DNA of 64,000 nt, taken from positions 45,500,894-45,564,893 of the forward strand of contig OZ018330.1 in NCBI GenBank assembly GCA_963969495.1, written 5' to 3'. Of the stretch, positions 48,724 through 61,724 are shown in pieces; positions within the stretch are counted from its first letter, which is position 1, and each line of letters starts with the position of its first letter. Both the position numbers and the translations under genes were made by a program. The notes beneath the pieces were generated by a model. The model saw only the letters and a program-made list of their open reading frames with translations. It was not told the origin of the DNA and ran no database searches. This stretch comes from Ceratothoa steindachneri. Taxonomy: Eukaryota > Arthropoda > Malacostraca > Isopoda > Cymothoidae.

Positions 48724-50224
48724 TAAGATCACACCATAAGTAATGCGGTACTTTTTCGTGTTTACCATTATTTTGTGGGTAGAAATAATCGAACCGAGGA
48801 TCGTTTTTGACCTGCAGCGAAGCGCCAGGTCTAGGCGTCGCTTTTTTCAAGAGGAGTAAAGTTCAATTGTATCCATTTAGAGCCATGAAATGACCCATAT
48901 GACCATTTGACATATGGTTATTCACCCTGGAGATTTAAAATCTGACATCGGATTTAGCGCTGGGTGGCGCCATCTTGTGGTAGAAGACTCATTTAGCCAT
49001 TCAAAGGCTCTTGTAAGTGGTTTGAACCATGGGAAACCATCGATTCAATGACCATTTATCATCTTATCTTAAAACGCCGCAGGTCATTGGAGGAGATTTC
49101 CCTCTTGTTTATACTAGCCTAGTCTACTAAAGTTGAAGGCTAAGTACTTGTATGTCTTGGCCTACCCGAGGCTTACATTTTGACATACCTTAGTCGTCTT
49201 TTTTATGGGCTATTGATTTTGTATTATTATTGTTAATTTAATGTGGCTTATCGTTAGATTATGAATATTATGGAAGTGTCAAAAGAACACCTTGTTAGCG
49301 TTATGCTTTGGGAGTTTAGAAAAGGCAATAATGCTTAACAACACAAAAGTGTGTGTCATACGGTAAAATCACAATTAGTGTGAGTCAGTGCCAAAGATGG
49401 TTTCAAAATTTTCGCTCGTGGAAACGTTAGTCTCAATGATAAAGCCCGTTTAGGACGACCAAAGAATTTGAACACCATCTTTTAAAAATAATATTGGAAG
49501 AAAATCCGAATGTAACTGGTGAACAATTGGCAGAAAACTACACTTAACACGTTCCACTGTGCATCGTCATTTAAAGGCAAGGTTTCGCGATGGGGACAAT
49601 GGATTCCTCGCCAGCTGGCAGAGGTACACTTACAACAAAGAATCAACCTTTATTCCCCTCTCTTTTTTCGACTAAAAAAATGAACGATTTTTAATAGGAT
49701 TGTTACAGGAGACGAATAGTGAGTTTTGTACAATGATACTGAGCGTTCTAAACAATGTTTTAGTTAGTCCTGGATAAAAACCAATGCGCCAGCTGAAACG
49801 GGCCGCATCCAGGTAAGATTCTCTTGTGCATTTAGTGGGATATGAATTTTGAACTTTTTAACCCAAATTAGACTATTATGAAAGATTTGCTGTACTCAGG
49901 AAGACTGTTTACATGCAGCACTTGAAGAAAAAGCCAGCATTAATCAATAAAAGGAGAGTGCTCTTTCATCAAGACAACGCGCAACTTCATATCACAAAAG
50001 ATACCATACACATTTCCATTGGGAACTAATGAGTCACCTTGCATACTCACCCAGCTTAGCTCCATCGGATTACTTACTCTCTTTTTAGAAAGTTAGCTAA
50101 TCACCTGAAAACAATGAATATTATTAAATTAATAAATATAAACTTCAAATGGATTTTTAATTTATATCCATAAAATAATGATAAACATGAAAAAATGCCG
50201 CATTACTTATGGGATGACCTTGTA
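48724..50224 (+). mobile_element. Mariner-family transposon with terminal inverted repeats, defective
   Basis: Terminal inverted repeats of about 50 bases are visible: accataagtaatgcggtac at 48732-48752 and its inverted partner near 50190-50215, each followed by a matching tgtttaccattattttgtg-like block. The interior reads mariner transposase text across frames: CQRWFQNFRS (about 49395), LEENPNVTGEQLAE (about 49500), RIVTGDE (about 49700, first Asp), and LAYSPSLAPSDYLL (about 50045, with the final Asp). Stops and frameshifts disable it. TA dinucleotides lie at both outer ends, as expected for mariner insertion. Confidence 0.88.
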
Positions 50225-51017
50225 CATTGAATCGATTTTCAAGTTCTGAATGAGCAAAATGGTTGAAAATAGGAGTCTTATTTTGAATGGATGAATGCCG
50301 GAGATCCTTAATCACGTGATTGGCGATATGTACATAAGAGCCTATTCGCATTGTGTTCGGCTCTTTAAGGTTCCCGTGAGAGCATAGGCAGTCCGGATCT
50401 CCGGATACATGTGTATTTCGTCTGCCTACGACAATTGGTCGGGCTAAAAAATGGGGTTGGGAAACGCCTTTGCTCCAGTTTCGACAAACTGGAAGAATCC
50501 CATTTCTGTGCTAAATGATTCTATTGAACTGCGATTTTTTTTGTTTAAGAGCTCGCTACATATATGTTCTCGCATAGTAGGCGATTAAACAATGCCCGTT
50601 TTTATCGAAATACCACTGGCAAAGGGTTAGGTCAACAAAAATAATGTCCTGAAAATATATACGTTATACCAGCTTCGTGTTTTATTATTTTATGTTATTC
50701 TGCCATTCCATCCTTTATGTAATTTTCTTTGCGAAGTAATGTGCACTCTTCCACTCTGGTATGTTTGGTTTTCTCTCGTTTCCACTTTGGTTAAGCGTGA
50801 TTTAATGTTTTCGATTTAGCACGGACCCCCTACTCTATGGTTCTAACTGGCAACATGTAGTTACATGCCGTTTATAAGTAGCATTTGGGTGAATTAACGT
50901 GAACTTTAAATTGGTGAACTTTATTTGGTTTGTAAACACCTGGCTTTTAAGGTTTAAGGGGGAGGGTAATCGTCTCCAACAATGAAGAAACGTTTACCTG
51001 TTTATCTCCGTTTTCAG
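50225..51017. other. Spacer between the mariner element and E20
   Basis: Intron/UTR sequence; no recognised feature before the E20 acceptor tract. Confidence 0.5.
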
Positions 51018-51389
51018 GAATCCTTTTCAACTACAACATTTGCACCAATTTGTTCATCACCTTCACTTCCACCACCACCACCTTCGGCAACAACTCTATC
51101 ATCTGGAGCTTCATCCTCATCTGGTAGCAGTTCCAATAATGAGGTTGTGTGTCATTTCTGCGGAAAAAGGATGCTCTTTCAATCAAGATTAATTCAACAT
51201 CTTCGAACACACACGGGCGAGCGACCGTACCCCTGTCCAATTTGTTCGTACAGAGCAACCCAAAAACCTTCCTTGAAGAGACACATCGTAACGGTTCATT
51301 CTTCGATGGCTGAATCTGTCATGGGCAAAGCGAATTTGAGTGGTTCCGGCAGTAGTGGAGAAACAAAAAACGCGCGATTTTCACTCTGA
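51018..51389 (+). CDS. E20: alternative 3'-terminal exon with two C2H2 zinc fingers
   Basis: The acceptor is gtttatctccgttttcag; 123 residues, the longest protein of the set. The leader of 44 residues is low-complexity, with a Pro run then long Ser stretches, probably disordered. Finger 1 is residues 45-65 (helix F, S, R, Q) and finger 2 residues 73-94 (Q, P, S, R), linker TGERP. The tail of about 29 residues is Ser/Gly-rich. Codons are more A-rich than in the GC-rich exons E7, E17 and E22. Confidence 0.9.
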   Translation, partial: ESFSTTTFAPICSSPSLPPPPPSATTLSSGASSSSGSSSNNEVVCHFCGKRMLFQSRLIQHLRTHTGERPYPCPICSYRATQKPSLKRHIVTVHSSMAESVMGKANLSGSGSSGETKNARFSL

Positions 51390-52093
51390 ATGTGTTTCAA
51401 CCCTCACTAGGCAAGATTTCCCTTGCATCTTGACCTGCTACATTTTTTACCTGCTTTTTCCCTCGTCTTTTTCGGATTGGAATCACAGAAACAATTCTCA
51501 ATTTACAGATTCGTGCCGATCATGAAGTAATTAGAATTGCCACTGCCTAGCTGTAGCACATCTACATTTCTTCATTCCTTTAGAAGTGATCTCGCTGTGT
51601 CGGTTCTGGTTTTGAACCGCTCTTGCGTCTGGCAATAACCAATTATGTATACCAGTGATTTTATTTTTGTCACTACTCTATGTCAATTCTGATTTGTATG
51701 TTTGAATATACTGGTTGGCTATTTCTGACAAGGGTTTGTTTAGTAATCAACCCAGTCACGTTTTATGGACATTTATTGACATAGTTTGGATCTCTTGTAG
51801 ATCCCTCCTCGAGCATTTTTTGAGTTGCCTTTTCTTCGAGCCAGATAAGTGACGTAGGCTAAAATCTTCAAGATTATTTTAATTTGAAGTAGTACTATGC
51901 AACCAAACCTAAATAAGACTTCAAAAAAAACCTTTTTCTGAATAAAAGGCAACTTGAAAAAAAACGTAGAGAGGGAATCTACGAGATATCGTTTGCTTAC
52001 ATTGGTAATTATGATTTGAATTATGAATAGCGACTTCATATCGGCTTAATACTTAGAGAGTTGTTTTTTTCCTCAAAATATATCCGAAAACTA
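51390..52093. other. Spacer after E20
   Basis: Presumed 3' UTR and intron; no other feature recognised. Confidence 0.5.
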
Positions 52094-52290
52094 ACGAGGG
52101 CTTCCCCCGCAGAGAGGTTTTAAGGGAAGATATGTAAAGAAAGTGGTAAATATAGATGTGAATTTTATGGAAGGTAGGCGAAGATCCTCCGATAAAATTG
52201 GGGCAGGTAGAGCACGCAACCCTCCATATGTCAGGTGTAGCGTGATTGTCGATTCTATATTGATACCCCCTTGCGGGGGGGGGGGGCGCA
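52094..52290. repeat. Dispersed repeat, copy 1 (related to 59585 and 61725)
   Basis: Shares with the other two copies an ordered series: gcagagaggtt, taaagaaagtggt, a ggggcaggtagagcac phrase, catatgtcag, and a terminal cccccttgcggg. Copies are about 200 bases and diverged. No coding capacity; likely a SINE or MITE-like family. Confidence 0.65.
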
Positions 52291-54963
52291 AGAATTCCAA
52301 GTAAAGCACGATTGTATCTGATTTCATGCATGTGTTTGGAAATAACATTAAAAACCCTACCTTGGCGACGTCTTAAGACACTTTGCGCCTAGGATTTCTT
52401 ATCTCCGGCTCCCATTTATCATGTCTCTGCAGACGACGAACCTTCCGACCACCTTCCCACAATACACCAATGTATGTTTTAGGTGGATCGCGGAGTCCTT
52501 GCAAAATACTCTTACCGGTCTTTCTACCCCTGCACAGAATCGGAATTATTTAGAATTTCCTGTAGTAAATAATCTGTTACAAATTATTTTACCTTGAAGT
52601 GAAGGTGGACAGAGGAGCAAGTGGTAATATTGTGTATGATAGGTGCTACGCATTGGAGGGTTGTGTGTGTGCCGAGGGTCGAAGCATGACTGACGAGATG
52701 CTGCAGCACTTCTTCGGTATGAAGAACCATTTCGGCGTGGAAAAGTTTCGCGCGCCAGTGTGTTATGGGTTTATTTAGCAGGAAATATGCATGAGTGAAG
52801 TAAAATAATTAGGTGGTATAATCATAATCAGAGTTTGATTAATGAGAGCAAAGTTGAGTGGCTGAGTTAAATGTTTGTAATAAGACCGGCTTGCGAGTGC
52901 ACATAATGCAATTGTCCAGTAATGGATTGGCGAATAGATCGCAATGGCAATAGGAACAAGAATCTCGATAGCTCTGATCTGGCCGGCTCCGTTGGAGGCA
53001 CCAGGGACATCTAACGCGAAGGGAACGTCACCGAAGTTTGATCCCTGTGGAGAACCGACGGTCGAAAACTGCCATGGAGAGGCAGGCCATCAAGGGAGAT
53101 TTCGGCTTCTCGTATGAGCAACGCTGATTCCAGCGTCACACTCGGGAATATCCGGCAGTAAACCTTTTGCCGTAGGAACCAACGTCGGGAGAAGACAAAA
53201 TAGGCCGGTGGATGCTAGCAATCGATACGTGCGATTGTGCGGTGGAAGCAAGGTCGTCCGGAAAGAAGGTTGTGACGTTGATCGAACACAGAGAAGCAGA
53301 AGAGAGTCATTTCTTGACTCTACCTGGGAGAATGACATCCACCAGCCAAAGAATGCGATATTGAACCCCGATGTGTGTCTGATAACAAAAGAAACCAGCA
53401 CAGGGGTGGGAAGGGTTCGCTCTTGTACAAAACACGATTGCTTCCTGCTTCTTTATCAGAAGTCGTGCGATTGCACATAAGAAACTTGGAAGTCGCTGAT
53501 TCTGCTTCGCAGTGGTTTAAAGTTCGTACTTTTGAATCTCATTACTTTTATGCAGAAACCTACTTCATGGGTCTTATTAAATGTGCTCTATGGTTGTAAG
53601 CCCCAATTCTTCCTAACAATGGGATTTACTGTACCCCACGCTATCTTCTCAATGCGCTAATCCACCCTCGGTTAATTTCCTTTGGGGAAGTAGACAATAA
53701 ATCATTTGACCCGATAACCTTGTTTTTCATCTTTGCGAAAGCTTCGTTTAAAATATATTTCAAACAAAAATGAGCTCAGTTCCTCGTTTGCTGCCTGGAT
53801 GTATGTATTTTTCTCAATTTCTATTGTATAAACTATACATATAAGTGATATAATAAATATGTGGATAGATTCAATGTTTTATTTTAATCCTAGAGACATT
53901 TTGTTCCCTTCTATTTATGATACTGCGTAAGATGCGGACTGGGGTATTCTGAGCAATCGAGGTAATAAATTAATAATAAAAAAAGTTAAATTTCCGTTTC
54001 TTTGACTGGTGAGTTCTGTCGTGACCAAATCAGAACTCCCGAAATCGAGGTAGGTAAACAACCGAGGGTTAGACATTTGGTGCTACCCTACGAGGTACGC
54101 GACGGATTTTAGAAAAAAAAAATGATTAAGAGCTAGTTTAGAGCTGCATGGCTCCTGTTCCTGCCCTTTCCTATTGGTGCCATGAGATAATAGGGTAGGG
54201 TTAAAGACAAAACGCCAGAAAGGCGAATACCACAGATAGGCAAATTTATTGAATTGGTAAAAAGGACTTCATCCTTTGGTGGCGTGGTTCTCTCATACAA
54301 ATTTTACCCCTACTTCTTTTAATGAGTCGCATGTCTTCTTTGGTTGGTGACACTTCCAAAAAAATAATTTTACTGTGTACGGCTCTCTCTATTTTGGGAC
54401 TCTTCGCTCATTTGCCAATTTAATGATTGTCAAGTGCCAATTTGAACTTTTGTTTGAACGAGCTCTAGCTTCATGGTGAATAGCGTTCTCAACCTTTGTG
54501 AATTATTGAGGAAAATGGATAATTCAAAGTAGGATTGCTGTGTACTGCTTTGTCACTTAAGAAAAGTGACTGTTTTTTAAAAGTGGCCTTTAATTTTAAA
54601 CCTTAAGAAGTCTCTTCCTTCGAAGGTCTCTGAGGATAAAGTTGAGAGTAGTAACCCATTCCATCCTAGGTCCATTTTCACCATCCTTTCTCTAATTTAT
54701 TTTGATTTTGTCCTTTTTCTTGTTTCTCTTACTGAGTATCTATCATGCGCCTGTTTGGTCCTAGCAGTTTTTCTTTCATATTAAATTGAGTGAAAAGCTT
54801 TCTTAACACAATTTTCCGAAGGACTGTCAGAATCACCTTTGAGAGCCGAGCTATGTCACTCTTAATATTATCCTTGTTTTTTATGCTGGGTGATGGGATA
54901 ATAGAAGTAGACCCACAAAGGGCCATCCATGATCCTCGTTGACGCTGCCTTCCTCGCCCACAG
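52291..54963. other. Long spacer before E21
   Basis: No supportable gene. Open frames at 53090-53480 on both strands lack domains. AT-rich sequence at 53750-54000 contains AATAAA-like motifs. Confidence 0.45.
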
Positions 54964-55287
54964 GCGCAAGACTCTCCCAAATCTGCTGTTTCCTCGGTGG
55001 CACCCTCTCTGGGATCCTTTGCATCGGAATTGGCTCTCATCGCGACTTCCGGGAGTCGACTGGCGTGCCAGTTCTGTGGCAAACACTTCCTTTTCTTCTC
55101 TAAGCTGAGGGATCATCTTCGGTCTCATACGGGTGCCAGGCCGTTTCCCTGTCCTTACTGCACTCACAGGGCCAAATACAAGGGTGACCTCACGAGGCAC
55201 ATAAGTGCATTCCATAAAGGGCACGCCGATGACACGGTCAACGGACCTGACGATGATGATTCTTCTCTCCCCAAGAGGGCGGCCTAA
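54964..55287 (+). CDS. E21: alternative 3'-terminal exon with two C2H2 zinc fingers
   Basis: The acceptor is gctgccttcctcgcccacag, and the exon extends 33 bases upstream of the first start-like codon; 107 residues. The leader (34 residues) is Ser/Ala-rich. Finger 1 is residues 35-55 (helix F, S, K, D) and finger 2 residues 63-84 (Y, G, D, R). The linker is TGARP. Finger 2 reads CPYCTHRAKYKGDL, similar to E9 and E5. The tail has an acidic cluster (four Asp) followed by a basic end. Confidence 0.89.
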   Translation, partial: AQDSPKSAVSSVAPSLGSFASELALIATSGSRLACQFCGKHFLFFSKLRDHLRSHTGARPFPCPYCTHRAKYKGDLTRHISAFHKGHADDTVNGPDDDDSSLPKRAA

Positions 55288-58200
55288 ACGAGCTACCTTT
55301 TGGCGCTCCATCAACTTCGCTGGAAAATGAAATGGCGTCACTAACTTCCGCATTCTGCTATTCCTATTTAATATGCTTCTTTCCCTTTCCGATTCCTTTA
55401 TTTAGGTTGTGTTCCAACATTACAATATTCATATGTCCTGTAAATGTTTGTAATGGGTTTCTCCATCAAGTTACATCGTTTGATGCCTATCACATTAGTG
55501 AACTATAGGTTTAACTATGTTCTAAACGGCCACTTTAAATATATCGCCAATGCAGGAGCTCAACGTCCGTTCGCGGTTGGATGGATTCGGGTTGAATCCA
55601 GTTTGATGTTAAGAACAAGCGTCAGACGGTTCTCCTCGTGGTAAACACCTCATGAAGTGCAGCTGATTTTGATTCTTCAACAGTGCCAAAACAGTTCACA
55701 ACTTGTCTTAGGGTCATAAGAATCTATTTACTCTGGTCTGGGCATCTGTATCTCCGCTCATGTTGTTTTCTATAATTTCATTTTGATACAGGAGGCGAGG
55801 GGTATTTGAGGGCGTTTTGGGTATGTTAATAAAACAATTATATTTAAGCAAAAATAAATATATTTGAATGAACATTTGTGCAATTAGTCTTGATAATGAT
55901 TTTTTAATCAAATTATTCTACGAAACTGCCTTCGGCTTTGATGCCTGCTTCAATGGGAGACCGAAACCGCTCACATGCTGATACTATATGATACTTATTC
56001 ATTTCGGACATCATCTGGAGAATGGCGGCCTTCAGCGAAGCTATTTTATTTTTATTATGAGGATGTCGATTAGTCCCCCTTTCAACAGCGCTCCACACGT
56101 AGTAGTCCATTTGGTGTATTAGCACTGGTATTTCTCGCTAGTGCCGGTTACATTTCTCTTCATTTTTCTGGTGATTTGTGGTATTAACATGAAAACTCGT
56201 TTTTTAATTTCTAGCCACCATTAATTGTTGAAGGAAACGAAAAATCTTTCGTATGATAGAGGAAACACCCCCCAAATCTATAGGAATCAACTATATAAAA
56301 AAAAACAATCAACTGTATTATACAACTATGTATGGTGAAAGGGCATTTATGACCCTTTGTTTATCTCAGTTCCGTTCGCGCGACGCTAGTCCCTAACCCA
56401 AGATATACGCGCCAGTTTCTAATGGGGCACTTTGCTATTCGCTACAAACGTCAGTCAAGGTTTCGGGTGGGCGTTGCTCTATTGTCTGTCTGTCATCCCC
56501 ATTTTCTTAATGCTATAGATACCATCTGGAGAATGATTGCGTGCCATCTCGGCCTCAAACGTCCATAGGAGATCTTCGGCTATCCTCTCCATATTTTTAT
56601 CTCTTTATCCATTTTCCTTACAAATCTCTACTTGCAAACTTTCGGCAGGTGGTACCCTCGTTTTTTTTTGCTTTAAATAAAAAACAAAACATATTTCCCA
56701 GGAGGAGAGGATTTTCAGCTAAATTTACTTCAAATAATTAACATGAATTTCTATCACTCGAGACTCCGAGTAAGTCTGGGAAATCGAGCCCTCGTCCCAG
56801 TGTCATTGCAGGCCTTTTTGGAATCGACGTTGCTTCATGAGCGCAATGATGCTACAGCTTCGCATCTGTGGTGACAGAAGTGACTCTCCTTTCATCTGCT
56901 CTCCGGCGTCATTTCGAATTCCAGGAAAAATATAAGAGGATTGCTTCTGTTATGGTATTTTTCTCATTTACTTAATGCCTATAAAACAAATGGAGGGTAA
57001 TTTCGTACATGTACCGTGTGTCGGATCCCCCGTTAAGATGTATGAGCCCATTGAGATAGGCATTAATTATGCTAGTTTTAGGTTGCTTATATGCATCTCA
57101 TGTTAAGGGCAGATTTTCTAGGGTGCCCCTTCCAGTTCTGACACCCAGGATTGTCTTGCAGTTGAATCCCATCCCACCCTCAGCTTTCATATCTTGTTAC
57201 TCACCCTCCTCTTTTTGTCCAATCTCTTCTTGAACAGCGAATCTAGTGTTCCGTATTGGCTAAGAAAGTGTCTCTCCTCAGCGAAAATTCGCTTAGTTAC
57301 TGTGGCCCGTCATAAGTGTCCGATTTGTTCTTCCTTGTTACGCTTCAGTGTTCGAGGACCATACAACTTGATTTCTGCGTTCCCACAACATACTAGACAC
57401 CAACATACAAATTTTTAGTGCGATTATACATTGATTTCTCCTCTCTGTGACAAAGTAGAGTATATGGTTATCGAGGTGAAGCATATATCCTGGTACTTCG
57501 TTTTCTAAGTTTGTCCCTCTTTGTCAGGTAATTTTTAAAGTTTGTCCCTGAAATCGCACCGCGTGACCCTGGTTCAAGTCAGTCTGTAATAATTATGAGC
57601 ATTTTTATATGGTGCTCTTCGAGGCACCGGGGGATTGGGGTGAACCGATAACAGCAGGTAGATATTCTACATACGAGAGGCGAAACTCGAGAAACTGAGA
57701 TCACCCATACAACACAAAAGACTACAAGAAGAAACAATAAAGGGTCAGCGTGTCTTCCAGTACGGACCTGGTGACATAAGAATTTTAAGTACTTATGGTA
57801 GTTTAAAAAATAATTGTTGACGCAAGCAGCGTTGATCCCGAGAGCTTAGTCATTATCTAAATATGGTTCCCATATATGAGTGCTAATCCTTATGTATGTA
57901 CAATGAAAGGATCTTGAGTATCAAGAATTATATTTTTGTTTTAGACTGTTTTCAAATTTACCTCCAAGTCTTATTTTACTGGTGTACATTGTTTGGTATC
58001 AGGCATTTTTATTTGTTCCCTTTTAAGTAAATATTTTAATTAGAATTTCCTTATTATCACACTAGTATTGTAAGGAAAACTGCAATGGATGCAGTTATGG
58101 TATGCGGCTAATAAAGCAACGAGTTGCTACTCGCACTACATTCCATGTACTGCGACGCTAAATTGAAGGTTAAAATACCCATTTTGATACAGTTCTTTCT

Positions 58201-58795
58201 AGGGCTGTAATGGTCAATTTGATACAGTCACTTGCTTGGCATGGATGGGAGGCGTCCCCCAGCGGTGCTCGATGCAGTGTGAAGATGACTGGCTACTCTG
58301 TTATGCTAAGCGCGCACACTAGTGTATTGATTGAGGTGATTTTCTAACCACGATGAAAAGTTTATTAGTTATAATCAAATGTGATTGGTAGATTGGTCTA
58401 CAGCAAGCAATTTTTACGGTCACGTCGAGTTTAATAGGTACACATAAGACTCCCTCACCCGGAAATACTGTCAAAACATTGCCGGCAACTTCCAATCGTT
58501 GACATCTACTTAGGAAAGGTCGAAATTATTTCCCCCCCTAACCAAATACATAAATGAGCAGCTCGTTCGATCTATTAGGGCAACTGCCTTCTTCCAATAC
58601 TAGTGAAACTATAACATTTGAATACAGTCCTGAAGTTTACTATGCGAAGAGCCTCCTAGTCGTGGCACGCGTACGGGGTAGGCCACTGCCCGCATGATCG
58701 CATTCTAAAAGAGTGGAAGTTTCTCAGTCCTTGCCCCACCCAAATCCCGTGTTGGTGATAATCCTGGTAACCTTGACCTGGTTCCTTGTCCGCAG
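55288..58795. other. Long spacer before E22
   Basis: No supportable gene over 3.5 kb. AATAAA motifs at 55828 and 55853 are far from the E21 stop. An open frame at 57194-57418 has one CPIC followed by a His cluster, but the spacing does not fit a zinc finger and no acceptor in the shared phase precedes it. Confidence 0.45.
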
Positions 58796-59035
58796 GGCAT
58801 CCCCGGCATGTTGCCTTTCATGGACACGAGGATGGCGACGTCGAATAAACGACACTGCATCTACTGCGGAAAGAGCTTCCCCAGGTTGTGGAATTTGGTG
58901 CGCCACCTGCGAATTCATACAGGAGAGAAGCCGTTCGAATGTCCACATTGCCCGCACAAATCCTCGGACCAGGCCAACTTCAAGCGCCACCTCTTAATGA
59001 TCCACCAACTCGGTGAACATCGCTGTGGGCGATGA
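58796..59035 (+). CDS. E22: alternative 3'-terminal exon with two C2H2 zinc fingers
   Basis: The acceptor is cctggttccttgtccgcag; 79 residues. Finger 1 is residues 21-41 (helix R, W, N, R) and finger 2 residues 49-70 (D, A, N, R), linker TGEKP. Finger 2 uses CPHCPHKSS where most siblings have CPYRA. An AATAAA at 59392-59397 lies about 360 bases after the stop. This is the last zinc-finger exon in the window; whether others follow to the right cannot be seen. Confidence 0.89.
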   Translation, partial: GIPGMLPFMDTRMATSNKRHCIYCGKSFPRLWNLVRHLRIHTGEKPFECPHCPHKSSDQANFKRHLLMIHQLGEHRCGR

Positions 59036-59584
59036 ATGTGCGTACCAAAAGTCTTTGTGCAAAGCGGGAGACTGTATTTTGAAGCTGCATAGAATAGACA
59101 GTTTCTAGTGTTCCCCCAAGGAAAATACTCTGAGCCATGGCCATACCTCCAGTATATATTGGAGGGATGCATGGTCTGTTTTAATGGTTTTCATGGTATC
59201 AATAATCCCCCTGCAAATTCATAGGTTGCTAAAATATATAACCAGTGTTCGGGGTGCGACCGGCAGGATTCGTTAAACTAATTCCACTTTAGTAAGTTTA
59301 TTGTAGGATAATTTTTTGTTGTTGTTGTCCTCGATCGGTATAACATTGTTGCTATTCGAGTAATTTTTCTTGTAATTTTATGTATAAAGCAAATAAAAAT
59401 TGAGCAGAATCTGAAATATCCCCCAAATTCAAGGTTGAGATGAAACTAATGATGTACTCAGTGTGTATTAGGCAAGTAGTTGTTTTAGCAAGAAAAAAGG
59501 TGAAAACTTGGAATGTAAAGAGATATAAAGAAGGTTACTGGTGAAAATTTGCGGACGGTTTTGTTTCTCCCTCGGATTTGATGC
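59036..59584. other. Spacer after E22 (probable 3' UTR)
   Basis: AT-rich 3' flank with AATAAA at 59392-59397. Nothing else recognised. Confidence 0.55.
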
Positions 59585-59800
59585 GCAATAGCAACGAGGA
59601 TGCCACCTGCCCAAAAAAGGGGTTGTAAGGAGGGATTTGTATAAAAAATGGTGAAGCTAAAGAAAGTGAAATTATGTTGAAGAGAGAGAGAGAAAGCGTG
59701 ATGCAAGTCCTCCTGCATGTATTGGGGCCAGTAGGGCACACTAATCCAGATGTCAGCCGCAGCAAGGTTTCTCATGTTACACCTGGCATCCCCTTGCGAA
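59585..59800. repeat. Dispersed repeat, copy 2
   Basis: Carries aaggggttgtaaggaggga, ctaaagaaagtgaaa, ggggccagtagggcac, gatgtcagccgcagca and ccccttgcg in the same order as copy 3 at 61725. The family is described at copy 1. Confidence 0.7.
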
Positions 59801-60225
59801 TGGTACATAGGTACTAGCCGAATAGCCAGTTAAAAATAAAATAAAAAGCCGCCCGTTACTTCCTTGCTTATTCACAGTAGGTTCTATTAAATGAGTTTCG
59901 CCCTCGTTGGTTTAGCTAGTGCTGACAAGGAATTTATGGCAATCAAGTCAGTTAGGGGTGTGTGCGGCCACCCAAGTCACGTAGACATTAGAAACGCTAC
60001 ATCTGGTGCGATTTTAGTAGCTAAACTCCCTAGATCGAGGCAGAAACAACCTAGTGACGTTAACACAAAATTCTGAACAGTCACTGCGACTAAAACCCGT
60101 TACTTTCTGCTTGCACCTAAGGTTCGACAAGAGTCAGGCTTAAATGTATGCATGCAACTTAATATTCTGGATGTTCGTATTTCCAAAGAAAATGGCGATC
60201 GGATCGGCCTGCATACACATCGAAG
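59801..60225. other. Spacer before the minisatellite
   Basis: No gene recognised. Confidence 0.5.
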
Positions 60226-61590
60226 TCCCCGAAGTCCCCCCAGCAATCGCTTTATGGTGTCTTTAGAGAGAGAGAGAGAGAGAGAGAAAGGGGGTATGGG
60301 TAGACTCCCCGAAACCGCTGTTCTTTCCTAAAGACTCCCAACAATCGCTTTATGGTGTCTTTAGAAAGGGGGAGGGGGGTGGCTTGAGTGACCGAAAAGG
60401 CTGTCCTTTCGTTAAGACCTCCAACGACCGCTTTATGGTACCTTTAGAGAGAGAGAGAGAAAGGAGGGCGTAGAGTCCTCGAAACAGCTGGTTTTCGTAA
60501 AGTCCTCCAGTGATCGCTTTGTGGTGCCTTTATAAAGGGAGGACGGGGGAGGGGTGCTTGGGTCACCGAAAAGGCTGTTCTTTCGTAAAGACCTCCAGCA
60601 ATAGTTTTATGGTGTCTTTAGAGATAGGGAGGGGGGGAAGGTAGAGTCCCAGAAAAGTCTTCTTTCGTAAAAACCCAGCAATCGCTTTATGGTGTCTCTG
60701 AAGAGAAAGTGGGCGGGGGTAGATTACCCAAAACGGCGGTTTTTTCTTAAAGACCGATAGCAATCGCTTTATCTTATCTTTAGAGAGAGAGAAAAAAAAG
60801 AGGGGGTTAGAGTCCACGAAACGGCTGTTCTTTCGTAATGACTTGCAGCAATCGCTTTATGGTATCTTTAGAGAGAGAGAACGGGAGGGTAGAGTGCCCG
60901 AAACGGATTTTCTTTCATAAAGACTTCCAGCAATCGCTTTATTGTGACTAGAGAAAGAGAGGGGGGGGGGGCTAGAGTCCCCGAAACGGCTGTTCTTACA
61001 TAGCGACTTCCAACAATCGCTTTATGGTGTCTTTAGATAGAGAAAAGGGGGAGGTTAGAGTCCTTGAAAAGGCTTTTCTTTCGTAAAGACCAGCACTCGC
61101 TGAGAGTGGAGGGGGGGGGGTATAATCCCCGAAGGGGCTGTTCTTTCGTAATGACTTCCAGCGATCACTTTCTGGTGTCTTTAGAGAGAGAAAAGTGGGG
61201 TAGAGTCCCCCAAACTGATGTTCTTTCGTAAAGACCCAGCATTTGCTTTACGGTGTCTTTAGAGAGAAAGGGGTTGGGGGTTAGATTCCCCGAAACGGCA
61301 GTTCTTTCTTAAAGACTTCCAGCAATCGCATTATGGTATTTTTAGAGAGGGGGAAAAAGGGGGGGGGGAGGTCCACGAAACCGCTGTTCTTTCGTGATGA
61401 CTTCCTGCAATCGCTTTATGGTGTCTTTAGAGAGAGAAAGGGGGTTAGGGTCCCCGAAACGGCTGTTCTTTCGTGATGACTTCCAGCAATCGCTTTATGG
61501 TGTCTTTAGAGAGAGAAAGGGGGTTAGGGTCCCCGAAATGGCTGTTCTTTCGTGATGACTTCCTGCAATCGCTTTATGGTGTCTTTTCTG
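60226..61590. repeat. Minisatellite, about 17 units of 75-100 bases
   Basis: Each unit carries caatcgctttatggtgtctt, an (AG)n plus poly-G stretch of variable length, a tccccgaaacggctgttct phrase and ttcgtaaagac. I counted about 17 copies of the ctttatggt core. The last three (from about 61388) are nearly identical, so the array has expanded recently at its right end. Units differ mainly in AG and G run length. Open frames here are by-products of the repeat. Confidence 0.93.
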
Positions 61591-61724
61591 ACGGAAATGT
61601 GCATAGTATTTATTGTCAGGGTAATGAAATACTCGATCGCACTAAACTTGATCGATTCATCAACGCGGTTGTCAATAAACAGGAATTCTACGTCGTGATT
61701 TACTAAAATCAAATTTAAAGCGAA

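Noticed and set aside
57194..57418. Possible degenerate 23rd zinc-finger exon (CPIC followed by a His-rich stretch)
   Set aside because: About 20 residues separate the Cys pair from the first His, only one finger is hinted at, and the nearby AG sites (57161, 57183, 57237, 57282) do not give phase 0 in that frame.
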